Shown: positions 19,101 through 26,104 of the stretch, piece by piece | Layout of the letters: the number at the start of each line of letters is the position of its first letter | How positions within the stretch are numbered: the first letter of the stretch is position 1 | Source of the DNA: Succinivibrionaceae bacterium | GTDB lineage: Bacteria > Pseudomonadota > Gammaproteobacteria > Enterobacterales > Succinivibrionaceae | Assembly (NCBI GenBank): GCA_019420905.1 | Contig: JAHZGH010000001.1 | Location: 186,001 to 250,000 of the forward strand | Reading direction: 5' to 3' | DNA length: 64,000 nucleotides | Position numbers and translations under genes: made by a program | The notes under the pieces: model-generated | The model's input: the letters and a program-made list of their open reading frames with translations, nothing else | What the model was told of the DNA's origin: nothing | Databases searched by the model: none

Positions 19101-20703
19101 CCATTTCCTCACGAATAGGATCGATAGCAGGATTGGTTACTTGGGCAAATAATTGTCTGAAATAATCGTATAAGGAGCGCGGATTTTCAGATAAAACAGC
19201 TAGCGGCGCATCATTGCCCATAGATAATACAGGTTCCATACCGTTTAAAGCCTTAGGCTTTAATAAGCGCTCGACATCTTCGCGGGTGTATCCAAAGACG
19301 CGCATTAGTGATTTTGTATCTAAATTGAGAGCTGCTGTCTTAGGAGTTTCTTTAATATCACTTAAGCGGATTCTTACCTTGTCAATCCATTCTTGATAAG
19401 GCTTTAATGTAGCTAAAGAGTTTTTTATCTCGCTATCATCGATAATACGGCCTTGCTCTGTATCAATAAGCAGCATGCGGCCAGGTTCTAAGCGCCAGTT
19501 GTGCTTAACACGGCTGTCATCAATCTTAAGCGTGCCTGCTTCAGAAGCTAAAATAACTAAGTCGTCCTTTGTAACTACATAACGAGCTGGACGCAGTCCG
19601 TTTCTATCTAAGGTTGCACCTATTTGGCGTCCGTCAGTAAAGCATACTGCAGCAGGACCGTCCCAGGGCTCCATCATTGCGGCATAGTATTCATAAAAAG
19701 CTTTGAGCTTTTTATTCATGAGCAGATCTTTTTCCCAAGCTGAAGGAATCATCATCATCGCAGCTTGAGCTAAAGAGTAGCCTGAAAGAGTCAAGAGCTC
19801 AAAAACATTATCAAAAGAAGCAGAATCAGATTGTCCTTGGAAGATTAAAGGCCATATCTTGTCAAGATCTTTACCGAATACTGGTGAGCTGATATGCTTT
19901 TCACGAGCTAAGATCCAGTTGAAGTTTCCTCGCAAGGTATTAATTTCTCCGTTATGAGCAATCATACGGAACGGGTGAGCTAATGACCACTGCGGGAAAG
20001 TATTAGTAGAAAAGCGCTGATGAATCAAAGCAATAGCAGATATACAGCGGGCATCAGCAAGATCTTTGAAATATTCTCCTACTTGATTTGCTAATAATTG
20101 TCCTTTATAGACAATAGTTCTAGCTGAGAATGAAGGTATGTAGAATTCCTTGCAGTGCTGTAATTTTAGATTAGCTATGGCAATAGAACAGCGTTTTCTA
20201 ATTATATAGAGCTTGCGCTCTAAGGCATCTGTGACTAAGACATCAGGACTGTGACCGACAAAGATCTGTCTTATAACAGGCTCTTTTTCGCGGACTACCG
20301 GAGACATAGGAATATTTTCATTTAGAGGCACATCACGCCAGCCTAATATAATTTGGCCTTCAGCAGAAATGGCTCTCTCAATTTCTTCTTGGCAGGCATG
20401 GCGTGAAGCTTCCTCGCGCGGCAGGAAGATCATACCGACACCGTATTCGCCTGGTGGCGGCAAAGTAACACCAAGTCTGGTCATATCATCACGGTAAATC
20501 TCATCAGGAATTTGAATTAAGATACCGGCACCATCACCTTGTAACGGATCTGCCCCCACAGCACCGCGATGGGTGAGATTTTTTAAGACCTCTAAGCCCT
20601 CTTGGACAATGCTGTGACTTTTTTGTCCTTTGATATGCGCTATGAAGCCGACGCCACAGGCATCATGTTCATATTCGCTACGATATAAGCCTTGATTTGT
20701 CAT
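16117..20703 (-). CDS. gltB: Glutamate synthase (NADPH) large subunit
   Basis: Converts glutamine plus 2-oxoglutarate to two glutamates. The 1528-residue precursor has a 15-residue propeptide before the N-terminal nucleophile Cys16 (DACGVGF). Then come the class II amidotransferase domain, the central domain, the FMN synthase domain with the 3Fe-4S cysteines (CTIMRKCQKNTCPAG), and the C-terminal GXGXG helix (GATSGLCCFSGVLGERFAVR). It is longer than E. coli GltB (1486). The gap to glnA is 111 bases and contains the glnA terminator. The ribosome-binding site is weak (AGG). Confidence 0.97.
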   Translation of the reverse strand: MTNQGLYRSEYEHDACGVGFIAHIKGQKSHSIVQEGLEVLKNLTHRGAVGADPLQGDGAGILIQIPDEIYRDDMTRLGVTLPPPGEYGVGMIFLPREEASRHACQEEIERAISAEGQIILGWRDVPLNENIPMSPVVREKEPVIRQIFVGHSPDVLVTDALERKLYIIRKRCSIAIANLKLQHCKEFYIPSFSARTIVYKGQLLANQVGEYFKDLADARCISAIALIHQRFSTNTFPQWSLAHPFRMIAHNGEINTLRGNFNWILAREKHISSPVFGKDLDKIWPLIFQGQSDSASFDNVFELLTLSGYSLAQAAMMMIPSAWEKDLLMNKKLKAFYEYYAAMMEPWDGPAAVCFTDGRQIGATLDRNGLRPARYVVTKDDLVILASEAGTLKIDDSRVKHNWRLEPGRMLLIDTEQGRIIDDSEIKNSLATLKPYQEWIDKVRIRLSDIKETPKTAALNLDTKSLMRVFGYTREDVERLLKPKALNGMEPVLSMGNDAPLAVLSENPRSLYDYFRQLFAQVTNPAIDPIREEMVTSLVSFVGPRPDLLNIMDNNPPVRLEVDQPILNAQEMEKIRNISSYTGNKFRSKELDITYPLSWGKDGIEARLASIRAAAVDAVKTGHNILILSDRNVSADHLAIPALLATSAVHLCLVEHGLRTSTGLVVETGSARTVHQFALLGGYGAEAIHPYVALKVVEAFADNAQAAQKYVDNYIHAIDKGLYKTMAKMGICTYMSYIGAQIFEAVGLSSEFVDKYFTNTPSPIEGVGLFDIANEAVKIHKMAFDKLNLSDPSLSDGGDLNWRYGAEEHMWTPDAVVSLQRAVRADDYQEYQKYANIINDQSKRLMTIRGLFKFKSQGAVPIDEVESEDSIIKRFACSAMSMGAISTEAHTTMAIAMNRLGAMSNSGEGGEDPRRDAVIAKDTSTKEILGDDILIDLPLHKGDSLKSRTRQVASGRFGVTTSYLSGADLIQIKLAQGAKPGEGGQLPGHKVSAYIGKLRHSLPGIGLISPPPHHDIYSIEDLAQLIYDLKLANTHANISVKLVSEVGIGTVAAGVAKCKADHIVISGHDGGTGAAPASSIKHAGSAWEIGLADVQQTLVMNKLRSRVILQVDGQIKTGRDVVIGALLGADEFGFGTAPLVCMGCTIMRKCQKNTCPAGIATQDPDLRRQFVGTPEQLENYFHFVAREVREIMASLGVRKFEDLIGHTEYLAKVDTDKFEKARNLSFERILFKDPALKDECYHHEIAQIHDIDKALDKAFEDTVKKAISSKKAVTIETPIININRSFATYSSGLVAACKEKLKDDLITFKLAGTAGQSLGAFLQKGITIDLLGQANDYVGKGLSGGHIFIHQSKAFDGDPQQNIIAGNTCLYGATSGLCCFSGVLGERFAVRNSGADAVCEGCGDHGCEYMTGGTVIILGKTGRNFAAGMTGGMAYIYDNDNSFEQYLSKGDFKVSHVVDENNADPLEPLHKGLSDEENIRQLLEAHYQHTDSKIAKFILDNFSEQLGKFVKVFPMEYYHALKALQEVR

Positions 20704-20734
20704 TTTCTAACCTAATTGTATGTTGGTATAGTTA

Positions 20735-20762
20735 CAAAAAAGGCCCTTATCTAAGGGCCTTT
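20735..20762 (-). terminator. Intrinsic terminator between glnA and gltB
   Basis: A 10-bp perfect stem (20739-20748 with 20753-20762), 4-base loop, T6 on the minus strand. It separates glnA from gltBD, although little room remains for a gltB promoter downstream of it. Confidence 0.9.
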
Positions 20763-20814
20763 CTTATATAATTGCTTGTTTTATCAAGCTATTTTTAATT
20801 TTTCCCTTAAATAT

Positions 20815-22224
20815 TTATAAGCTGTAGTAAAGCTCAAACTCTACAGGGTGCGGAGTGCAGCGAACGCGAGTATCTTCTTTTGTCTTAAGTTCAATATAAG
20901 CGTCGATGCAATCTTGAGAGAATACGCCGCCTTCAAGCAGATAATCGTGATCTTCTTTAAGAGCTTTGATAGCTTCTTCCAAGCTGCCGCAAACCTGCGG
21001 AATGTTGGCAGCCTCCTCAGGCGGAAGATCGTATAAGTTCTTATCCATAGCCTCGCCCGGATCAATTTTGTTCTTAATACCGTCAAGACCGGCCATTAAC
21101 ATAGCAGCGAAGGCTAAGTAAGGGTTAGCAGTGCAATCAGGGAAGCGTACTTCAATATGAGCAGTCTTCGGGTTGATTGCATAAGGAATGCGAATAGAAG
21201 CTGAACGGTTAGCAGCAGAGTAGGCTAACATTAACGGAGCTTCAAATCCTGGAACTAAGCGCTTGTAGCTATTAGTAGACGGATTAGTGAAAGCATTTAA
21301 GGATTTAGCATGCTTGATAATACCGCCGATGTACCATAAAGCTTCCTGAGATAAGCCGCCGTAAAGATTGCCTGCAAATAAATTTTTGCCGTCTTTAGCA
21401 ATAGACTGATGGACGTGCATTCCTGAACCGTTATCGCCGAAAATTGGCTTAGGCATGAATGTTGCAGTTTTGCCGTTTTGGAAGGCAACATTCTGAACTA
21501 TATATTTGTAGATTTGAACTTCATCAGCCTTTTTAGTCAGCGAATTGAATTGAGTGGCAATTTCATTCTGGCCTGCAGTTGCTACTTCATGGTGGTGAGC
21601 TTCAATAACTAGGCCCATCTCAGCCATGACCTTACACATTTGAGAACGAATGTCCTGTGAAGAATCTACCGGAGGTACAGGGAAGTAGCCGCCTTTTACA
21701 GCAGGACGATAACCCTTATTTCCGCCTTCATATTGAGTAGCGGAATTCCATGCAGCCTCAATATCATCGATCTCAACCATGCAACCGCTTAGGTCAGACT
21801 TAAAGCGGATGTCGTCAAAAAGGAAGAACTCTGGTTCAGGTCCAAAGAATGCTTCATCACCAATACCTGTAGAACGTAAGTATTCCTCTGCACGTTTTGC
21901 AACAGAACGAGGATCTCTGTCATAACCGGTTAAGGTCTGTGGTTCTAAAATGTCGCAGCGGATTAGAATAGTCGGATCAGCGAAGAAAGGGTCAAGCTTT
22001 ACAGTCTCAATATCAGGCATTAATATCATGTCAGATTTATCGATACCACGCCAACCGTTAATAGATGAACCGTCGAACATTTTACCGCCTTCAAAGAATT
22101 TCTCGTCGATGCAAGAAATAGGCAGGGTAATGTGCTGTTCCTTACCAATAGTATCAGTAAATCTTAAGTCAGCAAAAACTACATCATTTTCTTCGATGAG
22201 TTGTTTTACGGCTGCAAAGTCCAT
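20815..22224 (-). CDS. glnA: Glutamine synthetase type I
   Basis: ATP-dependent amidation of glutamate; a cytoplasmic dodecamer. Length 469 equals E. coli Gln[11 protein letters not shown] is the N-terminal latch/active-site segment, the central [10 protein letters not shown] motif binds metal and ATP, and [11 protein letters not shown] carries the adenylylation tyrosine near residue 397, so GlnE-type control is likely. The ATG follows CAGGAGTGCC. No glnL/glnG pair follows; gltB is next. I did not find a convincing NtrC or sigma-54 site upstream. Confidence 0.98.
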   Translation of the reverse strand: MDFAAVKQLIEENDVVFADLRFTDTIGKEQHITLPISCIDEKFFEGGKMFDGSSINGWRGIDKSDMILMPDIETVKLDPFFADPTILIRCDILEPQTLTGYDRDPRSVAKRAEEYLRSTGIGDEAFFGPEPEFFLFDDIRFKSDLSGCMVEIDDIEAAWNSATQYEGGNKGYRPAVKGGYFPVPPVDSSQDIRSQMCKVMAEMGLVIEAHHHEVATAGQNEIATQFNSLTKKADEVQIYKYIVQNVAFQNGKTATFMPKPIFGDNGSGMHVHQSIAKDGKNLFAGNLYGGLSQEALWYIGGIIKHAKSLNAFTNPSTNSYKRLVPGFEAPLMLAYSAANRSASIRIPYAINPKTAHIEVRFPDCTANPYLAFAAMLMAGLDGIKNKIDPGEAMDKNLYDLPPEEAANIPQVCGSLEEAIKALKEDHDYLLEGGVFSQDCIDAYIELKTKEDTRVRCTPHPVEFELYYSL

Positions 22225-22624
22225 TTAGGCACTCCTGGTTAAAATTCATTAAAAAGTACGAAATGTACGTTTTCTTTGTATGGCTTAATTTTGCTGTTTA
22301 ACTATAATTAAGTCAAAATATATTTATGATAGCACTAAAAACAAACACTTTTTTATTTTGAATGTAAAAAAATGGTGCGTAAGAAAATTTCTTAAAAATC
22401 AAATAAATAAAAATATAAAGTTAATTTAGGAAAAAAAGCTTCGAAGTTATTTGCAATTATTTTTATACTTAATAAATAAAATTTTTTATTTATTAAATAG
22501 TTAGCTTTTATGCATATTTACTCTGCATTAGAAATTTTTTGCACAAAAAAAATACATCAAAGTATAAATTTAGCCTAAATTAAAAAAAAAGAGATTTTTA
22601 TCTCTTTTTTTAGTAAGCAGTTTA
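22225..22624. other. glnA upstream region
   Basis: Very AT-rich gap holding the glnA promoter region (a minus-strand TTGACT hexamer at 22311-22316 with only a weak -10) and, at its far end, the terminator of the upstream GNAT gene. A single TGGTGC half-site occurs near 22371, but no full NtrC palindrome. No gene seen. Confidence 0.5.
22585..22610 (-). terminator. Intrinsic terminator of the GNAT gene at 22625
   Basis: An 11-bp stem (22585-22595 with 22600-22610) with a 4-base loop, AT-rich, flanked by A and T runs so that it can work in both directions. Confidence 0.8.
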
Positions 22625-23122
22625 TTAAGCATTTAATGCCCAGACTTCTTGAGAGATGTAGCAATCTTGTAAATCTGTATCTACTTCACGCACTAAGGAA
22701 AAACCTAATTTTTGATAAAAGCTTCGTGCACGGTTATGACGATTGACTTTAACTTCAATCGTTAATGGAGACGGGTGATCTTTCTTCAGCTCTTTTAGCA
22801 TGTATTTAAATAGGGCTGAACCTATTCCCTTGTTTTGCTCACGATTATCTACATATATTTTAGGGAGGAAGAATAGATCCGGACCTTGTTTAATGATGCA
22901 TGCATAAGCTGCATCATGGCCGTCAATAGACGCAACATAAACCTTTTTCTTATCGTCGTTTAATTCAGCATGTAAAGCTTCCTGAGAGTAAAGCCTATCT
23001 AACATATAATCAATTTGCTCTGTAGTTAGGACGCCATGAAAAGCATTAGGCAGAACTTCTTCGGAGAGATCTTGAATATAGTTGAGATCGGCTATAGTTG
23101 CTTGTCTTATATGTATACTCAT
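22625..23122 (-). CDS. GNAT-family N-acetyltransferase
   Basis: A 165-residue single-domain acetyltransferase. The acetyl-CoA loop is VDNREQNKGIGSALFKYMLK, and the C-terminal NRHNRARSFYQKLGFSLVREV is typical of family motif B. Substrate unknown. ATG follows a strong GGAGG at 6 bases. Monocistronic: its own terminator follows and a 277-base gap separates it from the lipoprotein cassette, which is transcribed in the same direction but has a separate terminator. Confidence 0.9.
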   Translation of the reverse strand: MSIHIRQATIADLNYIQDLSEEVLPNAFHGVLTTEQIDYMLDRLYSQEALHAELNDDKKKVYVASIDGHDAAYACIIKQGPDLFFLPKIYVDNREQNKGIGSALFKYMLKELKKDHPSPLTIEVKVNRHNRARSFYQKLGFSLVREVDTDLQDCYISQEVWALNA

Positions 23123-23355
23123 GCAAACCTCCCAATTTAATATGTATTATTTATGAGTATAGTCTAAGTCTTTATATATTTCCTTTGATATCAAATAGAT
23201 TATTCGTTAAAGACTTTTTACTGCTTGAAATGGTAGACAATAAAATGCATTGCAATCTAAGAAGTTTTTAGAAGTTAAGCTTGCTATAAAATTTCAAATA
23301 CAGCTTGGAAGAAATTTTGTAAATATTATGTTTATTACATAAATTCATCAATTAT

Positions 23356-23390
23356 AAAAATAACGAATCCTTGAGTGATTCGTTATTTTT
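23356..23390 (-). terminator. Intrinsic terminator of the lipoprotein cassette
   Basis: A 14-bp perfect stem (23356-23369 with 23377-23390), 7-base loop. On the minus strand it starts 9 bases after the last lipoprotein stop and its descending arm ends in T5, with a few further T residues beyond. Confidence 0.9.
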
Positions 23391-23399
23391 ATCGCTGTT

Positions 23400-24026
23400 C
23401 TAATGTTTTTGCTGCTGTTTATTTAAATAATATCCAGGCGCAAAATTGTAAGACATTTCCATATTTGCCTTGTCAGCTGCATAAAAATATGATGGAGAGG
23501 CTCTCTCAATAGCAGAGATAATTATATTATTGATGATATCCTCTAAAGAATTGCTAGTTCCTGAAGGTTCGTAAAGGCCTTCGTAGGTTTTACTGAATAA
23601 TTGTTTGCCATCTTTATCAATTAATGTGTAAAGAATTTTTACGTAAGTTTTTGTGGATAATATTCCGTATACAGATTCCCAATTTAGTATTTTGGTTAGC
23701 AGTACAGCATCAGCTCCAAACATTTTACATAATTCAGCTGCAGGCTTTTGGTGGATTATTTCAGCCTCATATAATCCCTCATACTGGAAAATAGTGCTTA
23801 TGGTATTGACAGGAAAGACATAATAGCCTCTTTCAGACAATCTAAAGCTTATAGTGCTAGCAAGCATATTGTCTGCTACAGCTTCATTAGATTCATTAAT
23901 AGCCGGCGGAACTAATATAGATCTTATTTTTTTTGCATCTACTGGGTAGGATGCATTGTCTATGGCAGTACATCCTGTCAGGACAGAGGCAAATAAGGCA
24001 ATTGATGCAAGAATGGTTTTGTACAT
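23400..24026 (-). CDS. DUF799 / GNA1162-like lipoprotein
   Basis: A 208-residue lipoprotein: signal peptide residues 1-18, lipobox LTGC with Cys19. The mature part begins KIRSILVPPAINESNEAVAD and contains FGADAVLLTKILNWESVYG, matching the DUF799/GNA1162 family with its TolB-N-like alpha/beta fold. Function is unproven; in Neisseria the homologue sits with a CsgG-like and a DUF4810 lipoprotein, as here. It is the last gene of a four-gene cassette, 9 bases after the preceding stop. No transmembrane segment beyond the signal. Confidence 0.82.
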   Translation of the reverse strand: MYKTILASIALFASVLTGCTAIDNASYPVDAKKIRSILVPPAINESNEAVADNMLASTISFRLSERGYYVFPVNTISTIFQYEGLYEAEIIHQKPAAELCKMFGADAVLLTKILNWESVYGILSTKTYVKILYTLIDKDGKQLFSKTYEGLYEPSGTSNSLEDIINNIIISAIERASPSYFYAADKANMEMSYNFAPGYYLNKQQQKH

Positions 24027-24035
24027 AAGTTATCT

Positions 24036-24419
24036 CTATTTAGCAGCATTATAGCTTTTGGAGGCTTTTGAATTATTGCGATTTAGGTTTTCTACAATAG
24101 TACCCATTAAGTAAGAGCTCTCAGGAAAGGCTTGAGCTTCTTTTTTATAATACTCAGATGCTTTTTCTTTATTGCCCTGTTTTAAATACATGGTGGCAAG
24201 TTCGGCATTAAATCCTGGGGGAGTTTTTTTTCTTGCTTGGTAAGCATCTTTTTCGATATTCAGCATATCTTCAATATATTCATTTTCTGTAATGCTCTGC
24301 TCAGCATATTCATAGCTGACTTCATTGAAATCTCCCCAGTAATAGATTTCACTTGAATTACTGCAGGAGTTTAAGATAAGGATTACGGGCAACAGCAAGC
24401 TTAAAAAAATAGTTTTCAT
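24036..24419 (-). CDS. DUF4810-like lipoprotein with TPR-like repeat
   Basis: A 127-residue lipoprotein; lipobox LNSC (Cys19). YYWGDFNEVSYEY just after the lipobox is the DUF4810 hallmark. The middle (ELATMYLKQGNKEKASEYYKK) reads as a single TPR-like helical hairpin, suggesting protein contact. Family members are consistently next to CsgG-like and DUF799 lipoproteins, which supports a complex; the function is unknown. It lies 8 bases after the PEGA-like gene and 9 before the DUF799 gene on the minus strand. Confidence 0.8.
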   Translation of the reverse strand: MKTIFLSLLLPVILILNSCSNSSEIYYWGDFNEVSYEYAEQSITENEYIEDMLNIEKDAYQARKKTPPGFNAELATMYLKQGNKEKASEYYKKEAQAFPESSYLMGTIVENLNRNNSKASKSYNAAK

Positions 24420-24427
24420 AAAAATTC

Positions 24428-24745
24428 CTAAGGCAGAGTAATCACTTTGTTAGTGCTGTTGCCGATAAATATTTTTTGCTGAAAGACAATTCTGTTTTTT
24501 TCAATTACAGATAAAGCATGAGATCCAGGAAGGACTACTAAAACGTCGTCACCTGCAATGAAGTCATCTACATAACCAACTTTCTGACCATCAAGATAAA
24601 CAGCAGCATCTTCTTTTGTATCAGTTATAAAGGATATGGTACCGCGATTATCTGCAGTACTGCTTTTTGAATGCGTGTAATCAGTACTGCAAGCGCTTAG
24701 TAAAAATACAGATGCAGCTAAGAGAAAAAAAGTATTTTTTTTCAT
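24428..24745 (-). CDS. Small PEGA-domain-like lipoprotein
   Basis: A 105-residue lipoprotein; signal peptide with lipobox LSAC (Cys19). The mature ~85 residues contain GTISFITDTKEDAAVYLDGQ and GDDVLVVLPGSHALSV, the beta-sandwich pattern of PEGA-type surface domains. I do not recognise a named family. It is inserted between the CsgG-like gene and the DUF4810 gene. Its GGAG is about 31 bases upstream of the ATG, with a hairpin (CGGCA/TGCCG) between them, so the initiation arrangement is unusual. Confidence 0.75.
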   Translation of the reverse strand: MKKNTFFLLAASVFLLSACSTDYTHSKSSTADNRGTISFITDTKEDAAVYLDGQKVGYVDDFIAGDDVLVVLPGSHALSVIEKNRIVFQQKIFIGNSTNKVITLP

Positions 24746-24873
24746 AAATTTTCGGCATAAATTTTTATTGCCGCTCCAATATAATTTTTTTAGATAAAGA
24801 ATTAATGAAACAGTAAGAAATGTAGTTTATTTGTTTTAAATCAGGTTCAGTTAGCTTTTTAAGGAATGTATGA

Positions 24874-25851
24874 TTAATCTGCAGCTTCTTTAATGATTAG
24901 CTCATCAATATTGTAGCCATTAATCGATCCTGAAATGATTTTGCATACAGAGCCTTCATCAATTTCATTATTTCCAAAAAGAGAAACGACTTCAATTTCA
25001 GCTACACGTTCACCTGGCAAGGTGATCATAAAGCCGCTTTGAGGTGATTTGATCTGCTCTCCTTTTTTCTCAACAATAAAGGTATCTCCAACTTTTATGC
25101 CTTGATGCTTGCCTCCTGAGATAACAATTTGTGTATCTTTAGTACTTAAAAAATATGTTTCCCAAGGAGTATCTTCAAGATCGGATACAATAGCTGAGAC
25201 AACTTCAGATACTGCATTTTCAATCGCTTTGTCACTTAGTGTACCGTCATAGGCTACGCGATTGTCTCCCCAGCCAAAGACGCTTCCAGATTCATTTACG
25301 GCTTCTCCAGTTCCTGAGGTGGCAAAAATTACATGTCCTGATTCAACATCGACTAAGCGAACATCAATGGTTGCAAAGGCTAATTGGCGCTTAGTATTAG
25401 TGAGAAATCCTGATTTTCCGTCAACTTTGCGGCCAAATTCTGTCAAAGAGCCCATAAGCAGAACATTAGCTCCAACCTTATTCATAGATGAGCCGGCAAA
25501 ATTGTTTTCTGCAATTAAAGCGCCAAGATCAGGTCTTTCTAAAACAATAAAATGCTCTGATTGCACTAGAGCCTTAGACAGCATGTCGGTAAGCTGTTTG
25601 CCTAAGCTGTGATCTTTATCTGTACCTAAAAGAGATTTGCCGTAGAGCGATTCATTGCTGATCCTGCCGATGGCAATTTTTCTTTTTAGGGTTGGTGTTT
25701 GTGCTTGATTAAAGCTTTGCTGTAACTGCTTTTGTTCTGCAAGAGAAGTTTCTTGTTCAACTAGATTTGCCGGTGATTGAACATAAGCGCAGTTAGTTAA
25801 GAAAAAACTAGATGTAGTTATAAGTGATGCAAGTAGAAATTTCTTTTTCAT
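24874..25851 (-). CDS. CsgG/HfaB-family lipoprotein with extra C-terminal domain
   Basis: A 325-residue exported protein, Cys21 in LTNC (a weak lipobox because -1 is Asn). Residues ~55-235 match the CsgG family: KIAIGRISNESLYGKSLLG, LVQSEHFIVLERPDL, VGANVLLMGSLTEF, VRLVDVESGHVIFA. CsgG itself forms a nonameric outer-membrane pore for curli subunits. E. coli CsgG is 277 residues; the additional ~85 at the C-terminus (VISGGKHQGIKVGDTFIVEK) resemble an FlgT-C-like beta domain. No curlin genes are near, so the exported substrate is unknown. First gene of the cassette. Confidence 0.85.
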   Translation of the reverse strand: MKKKFLLASLITTSSFFLTNCAYVQSPANLVEQETSLAEQKQLQQSFNQAQTPTLKRKIAIGRISNESLYGKSLLGTDKDHSLGKQLTDMLSKALVQSEHFIVLERPDLGALIAENNFAGSSMNKVGANVLLMGSLTEFGRKVDGKSGFLTNTKRQLAFATIDVRLVDVESGHVIFATSGTGEAVNESGSVFGWGDNRVAYDGTLSDKAIENAVSEVVSAIVSDLEDTPWETYFLSTKDTQIVISGGKHQGIKVGDTFIVEKKGEQIKSPQSGFMITLPGERVAEIEVVSLFGNNEIDEGSVCKIISGSINGYNIDELIIKEAAD

Positions 25852-26057
25852 AATTTTGAGATTAAGTGACTGATTGTCTTTTGATTTTATTTAAATTTAA
25901 AAGGAAAAAATAGTTTTAAAGATTTTATGGAAATTTAAGCTAAAAAATATTTTTTAAAGACTTTTATGTAAAGGAAATAAAAAATGCTTATTTGATTTAT
26001 GAAAAACAGCAATATTTAGAATATATTCTGATAAAGATTTTTTTATAATGAAATAAA

Positions 26058-26087
26058 AAAGCTCCGTTAAGCAATTAACGGAGCTTT
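26058..26087 (-). terminator. Intrinsic terminator of carAB
   Basis: A 13-bp perfect stem (26058-26070 with 26075-26087), GCAA loop, A/T runs on both sides. On the minus strand it ends in T6, 17 bases after the carB stop. Confidence 0.92.
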
Positions 26088-26104
26088 GATTTTTTGAGTA
26101 TTAA

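Noticed and set aside
22225..22584. NtrC site or sigma-54 promoter for glnA
   Set aside because: Only a single TGGTGC half-site is present and no TGGC-N8-TTGCA-type promoter was seen.
24874..25851. Curli export system
   Set aside because: The CsgG-like protein has no csgA, csgB, csgE or csgF neighbour, so a curli role is not supported.
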